DNA from: Bacteroidota bacterium
Lineage (GTDB): Bacteria; Bacteroidota; Ignavibacteria; Ignavibacteriales; Ignavibacteriaceae
Assembly: GCA_021796135.1 (NCBI GenBank)
Contig: JAJYOQ010000095.1
Span: forward strand, 1 to 11,538
Reading direction: 5' to 3'
Length of the DNA: 11,538 nt
Made by a program: the position numbers and the translations under genes. The notes beneath the pieces are model-generated. The model had not been told where the DNA came from. It ran no database searches and was given only the letters and a program-made list of their open reading frames with translations. This document shows, one piece after another, positions 6,572 to 11,538 of the stretch. Positions within the stretch are counted from its first letter, which is position 1, and each line of letters starts with the position of its first letter.

Positions 6572-7000
6572 CTAAAACTTCAGTATGATAATCGAGCCTA
6601 AAAAAATCAACAATGCTCCAATCAAAAAGGTTGTATTGACACTGGTTCGAAAGAAAAGAAAACTAAATAGCACTACAAACAAGGGATAGCTGATCTCAAA
6701 AATAGAGGCCATGGAGGCCCCTATTGTTTTAATGCCCGAATAAATAAGGAAGTTTGCAACTACTGCAAGTATTAGAGAAATGAGAATAAGAAGAAGGTTC
6801 ACCTTCCCAGAATTTACTAAATTTATAATAGGTTTCTTATCTAAAAAGAAAAACGGTATCATAATAATCGCCGTTATAAGTGAATCAATAAAGAGTAGCG
6901 TAAGTGGAGAAATATTTGTAAGTATCTTTTGATCGATGGTATACACCAGTCCCCACGTAATAGCTGCACCGACGGCATATAAAAAACCTATTGGATTCAT
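6572..7000 (-). CDS. Half-size EamA/DMT family transporter
   Basis: The protein has 142 residues and is almost entirely hydrophobic, with five predicted helices (about 6-24, 33-52, 68-88, 92-112 and 118-140) and a single EamA repeat. Typical features are the early AITWG, the conserved Glu in SIFEISYPLFVVLFS, and the ending GALLIFLGSIIIL. Usual EamA proteins have two repeats (about 280-300 residues), so this one would have to work as a dimer, as single-repeat DMT relatives do. The substrate is unknown. TATAAT lies six bases upstream of the ATG (minus strand, 7012-7007) and there is no Shine-Dalgarno, so the transcript may be leaderless. It is divergent from the TIR gene. Confidence 0.8.
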   Translation of the reverse strand: MNPIGFLYAVGAAITWGLVYTIDQKILTNISPLTLLFIDSLITAIIMIPFFFLDKKPIINLVNSGKVNLLLILISLILAVVANFLIYSGIKTIGASMASIFEISYPLFVVLFSFLFFRTSVNTTFLIGALLIFLGSIIILKF

Positions 7001-7402
7001 GAATGAATTATATCATAGAATTTTAAATTAGATATATTTAAATGAACTTCTCAAAAGATTATATGAAAAGTATTATGACATCCTGTTGTTTTTAATTATT
7101 CTATCAGTCAATTTCACCTACATATATTAAGGCTCTTAAAATAATAAAATAAAATTCATAGGAATATTTTGCATTATTAAGTAATTTTATATAAAAAGAA
7201 ACTCAAAATTAATGATTGGCGTTCAGCTATTTTATTTTTTATTATCACAAGTAAATATCTGGAAGAAATGAAATAAAGAAAAGGTGAGAAGAATGCGATT
7301 ACTATCTTATTTGTCTTTATCTTCATTTTAGTAGATTATTAATTCATTTTATAAAATACTTCGATATAAAAATATTAGATTTTTAAGAAAGGACTGTATT
7401 AA
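7001..7402. other. 400-base AT-rich region between divergent EamA and TIR genes
   Basis: No convincing gene is present. Two small things are visible. A start-less open frame at 7181-7276 ends with DWRSAILFFIITSKYLEEMK and may be a gene remnant. A 12-codon ORF at 7293-7331 (MRLLSYLSLSSF) is preceded by GGTGAGAAGA, a good ribosome site, and lies 71 bases before the TIR gene. It could be a leader peptide or chance. Both divergent promoters should be here, but AT-richness prevents a firm choice. Confidence 0.35.
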
Positions 7403-7870
7403 ATGCCAGATGTTTTTATAAGTTATTCAGTCAAAGATGAACACCTTGCGCAGTTTGTACGTACTCATCTGTTCAATGAAGGTCTCAATGTATTTATAGC
7501 CTCAATAAACATACTGCCGGGGTATCGTTGGGAATCTCAAATATTTAAAGCTCTGAGAAACTCAGAATGGGTTTTCTTCTTAGCCAGTCGCAACGCATTA
7601 AATTCACCAAACGTTGAAAAAGAGATAATCGAGGCAGTAAAAATTAATAAGAAACTTGTCCCAATCATGTGGGATGTTGAACCTTCTGAATTGCCTGACT
7701 GGATTTCTGCATTTCAAGGTTTAAATTTGAAAGGTGCATCTTATGACGGAATTGCAACACAAATTACTAATTTGACTCATCACGTGAAAGAAGAGAAAAT
7801 AAATGGAAGGTTTGTTGGTTTGGTTGCTATTGCAGTTTTATTTGGTTTAATTTCTATATTATCAGATTAA
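7403..7870 (+). CDS. TIR-domain protein with C-terminal membrane anchor
   Basis: The protein has 155 residues, starting at an ATG behind AAAGGA. Residues 3-110 form a TIR domain: DVFISYSVKDE (strand A), GLNVFIASINILPGYRWESQ (strand B and BB loop), then AL..SEWVFFLASRNALNSP..EKEIIEA. Bacterial TIR domains commonly cleave NAD+ or make signalling nucleotides. E44 in WESQ is a candidate catalytic glutamate, though alignment around it is ambiguous. Residues 136-152 (RFVGLVAIAVLFGLISIL) form one membrane helix at the extreme C-terminus, so the protein looks tail-anchored with TIR in the cytoplasm. No sensor domain or partner gene (such as ThsA, CD-NTase or Argonaute) is adjacent. A defence role is an inference from the domain and from the nearby toxin-like genes. 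Confidence 0.85.
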   Translation: MPDVFISYSVKDEHLAQFVRTHLFNEGLNVFIASINILPGYRWESQIFKALRNSEWVFFLASRNALNSPNVEKEIIEAVKINKKLVPIMWDVEPSELPDWISAFQGLNLKGASYDGIATQITNLTHHVKEEKINGRFVGLVAIAVLFGLISILSD

Positions 7871-7991
7871 ATTATAATCCTACTCTTTTGTTAAAAAATA
7901 TTTTCCTAGCACAATCGCGTCAAATATGTTTCTATGAAATTTTTTCCCTTTTTGAGGCAAAATAAAACATTAGCTGATGATGTTTTTACAT
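7871..7991. other. Spacer downstream of TIR gene with small hairpin
   Basis: A perfect 6-bp stem TGATGT-TTTT-ACATCA spans 7978-7993 and just overlaps the terminator of the converging gene. No T-tract follows it on the plus strand, so it is not a clear terminator for the TIR gene. Nothing else was recognised. Confidence 0.35.
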
Positions 7992-8029
7992 CAAAATAAA
8001 AGCGCAAGGTTGAAATCTCAATTGGCGCT
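7992..8029 (-). terminator. Likely terminator of the AbiEii-like gene, overlapping repeat copy B
   Basis: On the minus strand AGCGC (8029-8025) pairs with GCGCT (8005-8001), and an inner TTGA/TCAA adds four pairs. The T-rich TTTATTTTGA follows directly. It lies 22 bases after the stop at 8051. The same bases include direct-repeat copy B (7994-8014), similar to 6488-6506. Confidence 0.55.
7994..8014 (+). repeat. Short direct repeat copy B
   Basis: This copy matches 6488-6506 at all 19 bases of that copy, with two extra G residues, in the same orientation. It forms one arm of the terminator-like hairpin here. The two copies bracket the EamA and TIR genes. Confidence 0.45.
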
Positions 8030-8050
8030 CTAATACTACTCTTTTAACAT

Positions 8051-8695
8051 TTACAATAATTTAGGAACTTCAGAAGTAAAGAATTTTTTAACGCTGTCCC
8101 ATAAAAGGGGAAATAGCATATCTGGCATAGGATCCAACTCGGCATCAGCAAAATAAATGAGCGACTTCAGAATATGGACATTATTGTATGGAGTAAGAGA
8201 GAATTTCTGTTTAAACAACTTGAATAGTTCAGGCAGGTTGTATTGCTGCGCAATCATATACAAGTCAACGAAATCTCGTCTTGTTCCTCTACTGCTGATC
8301 GCACTGATCTTCATACAGGCAATATCTCTTTCATCAGCAACATCAATAGAGATATTTGCTTCCGGTTGATATTGCTTCGTAGGATAAAGAAGCGGATAGG
8401 AATAGCCAAGAAAACTTACCTTTAACTCCTTTACAATGATATGAAGTGTATTTTCACTTTTCGCAACGATGGTAAGATCTTTCAAGCCCTGCATCTTTTG
8501 AATCAATGAGTCCTCATTGAACAACTGAGCGCTGAAAAAATCGAAGTCCCGTGAGAGACGATGGCCGTGTATGAGCGCCAAACCTGTACCGCCGGCGAGA
8601 TAAAATTCAGAAAGCGGAAGTGCGGCAATAAGGTCACGTAAAACCTCGTGAGATGCTGGAGGAAGAATTTCTTGATGCCACATTGGGGTATTCAT
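8051..8695 (-). CDS. AbiEii/AbiGii-type nucleotidyltransferase toxin
   Basis: The 214-residue protein is of the nucleotidyltransferase AbiEii/AbiGii family, the toxin half of AbiE-like toxin-antitoxin pairs. Visible motifs are FYLAGGTGLAL (residues 31-41; the nucleotidyltransferase GG[T/S]), HGHRLSRDFDFFS (43-55, with acidic metal ligands D50/D52), and the family's C-terminal block KISAISSRGTRRDFVDLY (129-146). Known relatives transfer nucleotides and stop growth. Start ATG 8695 has a strong GAGGAG six bases before it and lies ten bases after the stop of the partner gene, so the two form an operon with the partner first. Length is short for the family but complete in motifs. Confidence 0.85.
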   Translation of the reverse strand: MNTPMWHQEILPPASHEVLRDLIAALPLSEFYLAGGTGLALIHGHRLSRDFDFFSAQLFNEDSLIQKMQGLKDLTIVAKSENTLHIIVKELKVSFLGYSYPLLYPTKQYQPEANISIDVADERDIACMKISAISSRGTRRDFVDLYMIAQQYNLPELFKLFKQKFSLTPYNNVHILKSLIYFADAELDPMPDMLFPLLWDSVKKFFTSEVPKLL

Positions 8696-8705
8696 TTCGC
8701 TCTCC

Positions 8706-8975
8706 TCATTTTTGTTTTAATGCGGCAACTTCATGAAAGGGAACGCCGAATATTATCGCCCAAAAGTTTGCAGATTTAGGAGAGAGTCTTTCATCCACTT
8801 TGAGAATGTACTCAATCTGAGACTTAGAAAAAATTCCCTTCATCCAGGTTATTGCTTCCTTGTCTCCCAATTCAAGTATGCGGCTGATGGTATATTGCGG
8901 ATGCTCAAGCGGATCGAATGTTGCAATGTTTACGTCCCAAAAGAGCGTATGTAAATGCTTTGGAATTTGTTTCAT
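8706..8975 (-). CDS. Small partner (probable antitoxin) of the AbiEii-like toxin, DUF6922-like
   Basis: The protein has 89 residues and starts at ATG 8975 behind AGAGG. Recognisable features are LFWDVNIATFDPLEHPQYTI near residues 11-30, RILELGD (32-38), and the C-terminal SPKSANFWAIIFGVPFHEV (66-84). This matches my memory of the DUF6922 family, small proteins encoded directly before AbiEii toxins in place of the larger AbiEi antitoxin. Gene order, spacing, size and the palindromic promoter upstream all fit an antitoxin with autoregulation. No clear helix-turn-helix is visible, so DNA binding is unproven. Confidence 0.75.
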   Translation of the reverse strand: MKQIPKHLHTLFWDVNIATFDPLEHPQYTISRILELGDKEAITWMKGIFSKSQIEYILKVDERLSPKSANFWAIIFGVPFHEVAALKQK

Positions 8976-8982
8976 AGTTAAA

Positions 8983-9035
8983 CCTCTTGTTAATATAATT
9001 AATTATATTATAGAGGAAAAGTCTCTCACGGTCAA
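8983..9035 (-). promoter_or_regulatory. Promoter and palindromic operator of the toxin-antitoxin operon
   Basis: On the minus strand, -35 TTGACC (9035-9030) and -10 TATAAT (9012-9007) are separated by exactly 17 bases. The perfect 20-bp palindrome TAATATAATTAATTATATTA (8991-9010) overlaps the -10 and the expected start site near 9000. Outer arms CCTCT (8983-8987) and AGAGG (9012-9016) extend the dyad, and the inner one includes the ribosome site. This is the standard place for an autorepression operator. Confidence 0.75.
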
Positions 9036-9072
9036 CGTTTTTGTTGTGTCTTCCACAAATAGAGTATTACTC

Positions 9073-9105
9073 TTTCCATAATTATCTTTCTAGGCTTCTG
9101 TGTTG
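9073..9105 (-). pseudogene. Decayed second copy of the comM 3' end
   Basis: These 33 bases match 10164-10196, the last codons of comM, at 28 positions in the same orientation. Read like comM, the copy gives QHRSLER-stop-LWK against QYRSLDRELWK in the intact gene. The Fic-domain gene lies between the two copies. Similarity ends sharply on both sides, as expected for a short duplicated insertion target rather than a gene duplication. Confidence 0.65.
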
Positions 9106-9125
9106 ACATAATAAAATCTAAAGCG

Positions 9126-10103
9126 TTACTTTTTCAGCAATTGCAGAATGAGCCGAATCATCCGCTCCTTATTTTTTGGCTCACCTTCAGCTATCAACAA
9201 TGTAAGCGCCGTTAGTGCCGAAGGAGTGATATTTGACCGATCCAATATGCCTACTTTCTGTAAAAACCAAATGAACGCGTAGGCTCCGCTCCTTTTGTTG
9301 CCGTCTGTAAATGGATGATTCTTGACCATAAAATACAAAAGATGGGCCGCCTTTTCTTCTATCGTCGGGTAGAGATCCTTGCCGTCAAACGACTGCATCA
9401 CATTGCCCACTATTCCGGCAACAACACCTTCATGTCCTTCTTTTCCGAATAATTCTGTTGCCTCGCCTTTTTGAACGAGAGATGATTTAAAATCTGACAG
9501 CGCCCGTACCAGCTGATCGGCGGTCAGGGTTACCGATTCTTTCGTGTGCCCTTTGTAGGGTAAGGTATCCGTATCATAGGCATTCAAAGACAGCCACGTG
9601 TCGGCGAATGCGGAGATTAACTCCACCACGCTCCCGGTGTCAGTAAGTGCCCTCACAGGCAATGCCTGTTTTATATTCTCTACCGCTTCCAGGAATTGGG
9701 CGTAGTGTTTCGCAATGCGGTGTTTATTGATTGCATATCCATCAACAATATAGCGCCGCAATGTTCTCGTTGCCCACTTACGAAATTCTATTGCTCGCTT
9801 GGAATTCGTGCGGTACCCAACCGCCAGGATGATATCAAGATTATAAAATTGCACTTGATACGTCTTGCCGTCGGTTCCAGTATGTGCAAATTTTGCACAT
9901 ACTGCATCGGCATCCAACTCCTTGCCCGCTAAAATATTTCGAATGTGTTTCGTGATGACCGAGCGTTCCGCATCAAAGATTTCAGCAATCTGCGCCTGGG
10001 TTGCCCATACCGTATCCGCCCGAGCGTCTTTTTTAATTTCAATGGCGCCGGACTTCGCTTGGTAAATGACGATTTCGTTTTTATGGCTATTTGTTTTTTT
10101 CAT
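9126..10103 (-). CDS. RhuM-Fic/Doc fusion protein
   Basis: The 325-residue protein (ATG 10103) has an N-terminal RhuM-type domain (about 8-120: VWATQAQIAEIFDAERSVIT, the block FYNLDIILAVGYR at 86-98, and IEFRKWATRTLR) and a C-terminal Fic/Doc domain with the full active motif HPFTDGNKR (263-271). Fic enzymes attach AMP or other phosphate-containing groups to proteins, or phosphorylate them in Doc. The intact His and GNKR suggest activity. No separate Phd/antitoxin gene or clear inhibitory (S/T)xxxE(G/N) helix is seen. A TTG five codons upstream would extend the frame, but ATG is preferred. There is no good Shine-Dalgarno, and TATAAT lies about 30 bases upstream. It follows comM on the same strand and is bounded by the comM-tail duplication. 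Confidence 0.85.
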   Translation of the reverse strand: MKKTNSHKNEIVIYQAKSGAIEIKKDARADTVWATQAQIAEIFDAERSVITKHIRNILAGKELDADAVCAKFAHTGTDGKTYQVQFYNLDIILAVGYRTNSKRAIEFRKWATRTLRRYIVDGYAINKHRIAKHYAQFLEAVENIKQALPVRALTDTGSVVELISAFADTWLSLNAYDTDTLPYKGHTKESVTLTADQLVRALSDFKSSLVQKGEATELFGKEGHEGVVAGIVGNVMQSFDGKDLYPTIEEKAAHLLYFMVKNHPFTDGNKRSGAYAFIWFLQKVGILDRSNITPSALTALTLLIAEGEPKNKERMIRLILQLLKK

Positions 10104-10157
10104 ATCGTAAAATATCAAATAAAGTCAATATTATACTACTCCCAAGAAACTCACCAA

Positions 10158-11538
10158 TCAATGTTTCCATAGTTCTCTATCCAGGCTTCTGTATTGGATT
10201 GCTTCGCTCACATGCTGGGGCAAAATATTTTCGGAGCCTTCGAGATCGGCGATAGTGCGGCTCACTTTTAAAATCCTATCATACGCCCGTGCAGAGAGAC
10301 CGAGCTTTGTCATTGCCATTTTTAACAACTCCGAACCTGCGGTGTCAAGCATGCAAAACTGCCTCACTTCCCGAGTACCCATATCGCCGTTGTTAAAAAT
10401 ATACTTTACGCTTTTGAATCGCTGTGATTGAATGAGCCTTGCTTTTATTACCCGATTCCGGATTGCTTCTGATGTTTCACTTTTCGCTTGAGAGGAGAGT
10501 TCTTTATACTTTACCGCAGGCACCTCAATGTGAATATCGATCCGGTCAAGTAACGGACCGGAAATCCGTGCCATATACTTCTGAATCTGCTGCGGCGTAC
10601 AGGTACAATCCTTATCTGGGTGTGTATAAAATCCGCACAAACACGGATTCATAGAACCGACCAAAATGAAATTCGCAGGAAATTCAAGGAACTGTTTTGA
10701 GCGGCTTACCGTGACCTTCGCATCTTCAAGCGGCTGCCGAAGCACTTCGAGCACGTTCCGTTTAAACTCCGGCAGCTCATCAAGAAAGAGAACCCCATGA
10801 TGCGCAAAAGAAACCTCTCCGGGGCGTGGAAACGAACCTCCTCCGACTAATGCTGCATCGGATACCGTATGGTGAGGGCTCCGGAAAGGACGTTCGGCAA
10901 CGAGTGCTTTATTTCTCGGCAAGATTCCCGCAACAGAATGAATCTTGGTGGTCTCCAAAGCCTCTTCAAGAGACAGCAACGGAAGTATAGAGGGTATTCT
11001 CTTTGCAAGCATAGTTTTCCCGGAACCCGGGGGACCGATCATCAAAATGTTATGACCTCCGGCAGCAGCGACTTCCAAGGCACGCTTCACATTTTCTTGT
11101 CCTTTCACATCCGAAAAATCAAGATGATAACAATTTGCGTTCGAAAAGAGTTCGGTAACATTCGTCTTTGTTGGCAGCGGGTGTATGTTCCCATTTAAGA
11201 ACTCAACTACTTCCGACAATGATTCCAAACCGTACACCTCAATGCCCTCCACAAGAGCTGCTTCGGGCGTTGAATCTTTGGGGAGGACGATCCGTTTGAT
11301 ATTATTTTTCCTTGCAGAAAGAGTAATAGGCAGCGCACCGCGAATATGCCGCAGTTGACCATCAAGCGAGAGCTCGCCCAAGAACAAGGTGTCACTCAAT
11401 AAATTTTTATCAACCTGTTCGCATGCAGATAAAATGCCAATCGCAATGGGAAGATCGAATGCACTCCCTTCTTTCTTTACATCGGCAGGAGCTAAATTTA
11501 TCGTAATCTTTCGCGGGGCGCTGCCTATTACTCTTTCT
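10158..11538 (-). CDS. comM: ComM/YifB-like Mg-chelatase-family AAA+ ATPase, N-terminus missing
   Basis: ComM-type helicases drive branch migration during natural transformation. The frame is open to the window end, so the true start is outside; an internal TTG at 11399 is not a start because family sequence (RKITINLAPAD, EGSAFDLPIAIGIL) continues upstream of it. Visible motifs are Walker A GPPGSGKT (bases 11036-11013), FRSPHHT, Walker B GVLFLDELPEF, a zinc-like NPCLCGFY...CTCTP, and the arginine-finger block SGPLLDRIDIHIEV. The C-terminal domain is complete (SARAYDRILKVSRTIADLEG through the end). About 50-60 N-terminal residues are lacking. The last 20-odd bases before the window end are an inverted copy of internal sequence, so the residues ERVIGSA are doubtful; genuine coding begins near PRKIT. 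Confidence 0.92.
   Translation of the reverse strand, partial: ERVIGSAPRKITINLAPADVKKEGSAFDLPIAIGILSACEQVDKNLLSDTLFLGELSLDGQLRHIRGALPITLSARKNNIKRIVLPKDSTPEAALVEGIEVYGLESLSEVVEFLNGNIHPLPTKTNVTELFSNANCYHLDFSDVKGQENVKRALEVAAAGGHNILMIGPPGSGKTMLAKRIPSILPLLSLEEALETTKIHSVAGILPRNKALVAERPFRSPHHTVSDAALVGGGSFPRPGEVSFAHHGVLFLDELPEFKRNVLEVLRQPLEDAKVTVSRSKQFLEFPANFILVGSMNPCLCGFYTHPDKDCTCTPQQIQKYMARISGPLLDRIDIHIEVPAVKYKELSSQAKSETSEAIRNRVIKARLIQSQRFKSVKYIFNNGDMGTREVRQFCMLDTAGSELLKMAMTKLGLSARAYDRILKVSRTIADLEGSENILPQHVSEAIQYRSLDRELWKH
11511..11538. repeat. Fold-back arm at right window end
   Basis: These 28 bases are the reverse complement of 11316-11343 except for one base (21 matches, one mismatch, then CCGCGA). 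The comM reading gives ERVIGSAPRKITI, whereas the family has about seven more residues between ERV and the RKITI block. The outer 21 bases thus appear to be an inverted copy joined at a short CCGCGA homology, probably a contig-end artefact. Confidence 0.75.

Noticed and set aside
7293..7331. 12-codon ORF with a good ribosome site upstream of the TIR gene
   Set aside because: It is too short to support as a gene without conservation or translation data; noted only in the intergenic entry.
8157..8425. Plus-strand ORFs opposite the AbiEii-like gene
   Set aside because: They are antisense shadows of a gene with all family motifs.
10869..11198. 109-residue plus-strand ORF
   Set aside because: It is antisense to comM across its conserved AAA+ core and has no recognisable features.
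1..11538. CRISPR arrays, tRNA or rRNA genes, insertion sequences
   Set aside because: No regularly spaced repeats, no cloverleaf or rRNA-like sequence and no transposase frame were seen in the window.

Overview
The window reads as a single bacterial contig carrying an accessory (mobile or defence-type) region. The taxon cannot be fixed from the sequence. Several genes have good Shine-Dalgarno motifs, and one promoter is a textbook sigma70 type (TTGACC, 17 bases, TATAAT). A member of the Bacteroidota/Ignavibacteria group is a guess only. By eye, the outer parts (1-2600 and 8050-11538) are richer in G+C than the very AT-rich centre (about 3400-8000), which suggests the centre was acquired separately. 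Both window ends fold back as inverted copies of nearby sequence. They look like amplification or assembly artefacts at contig ends and truncate the two terminal genes.

Layout from left to right: (1) On the minus strand, a small conserved membrane protein gene runs into a TraG/VirD4-like conjugation ATPase cut by the left end. (2) A four-helix membrane protein follows, with a clear terminator. (3) Next is a decayed SET-domain gene. (4) Two convergent genes, a membrane-anchored GNAT-like protein (+) and a SAM methyltransferase (-), are bounded by a perfect 29-bp inverted repeat. The repeat contains each gene's leader and start codon. (5) A Xer-type tyrosine recombinase sits 44 bases beyond the right repeat. 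(6) A half-size EamA transporter and a membrane-anchored TIR protein lie between two short, similar direct repeats. (7) An AbiEii-like nucleotidyltransferase toxin and its small partner form an operon with a palindromic operator. (8) A RhuM-Fic protein lies between comM and a second, decayed copy of the comM 3' end. (9) comM runs off the right end.

The main lead is module 4-5. Recombination between the 29-bp repeats would invert the segment and exchange the two genes exactly at their start codons. Only one of two alternative modifying enzymes would then sit behind a given outside promoter. The adjacent recombinase is the obvious candidate to do this. The duplicated comM tail around the Fic gene and the direct repeats around EamA-TIR suggest that much of the region was built by insertion of small gene modules. 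The switch itself is inference; the repeats, gene orientations and recombinase motifs are read directly from the sequence.
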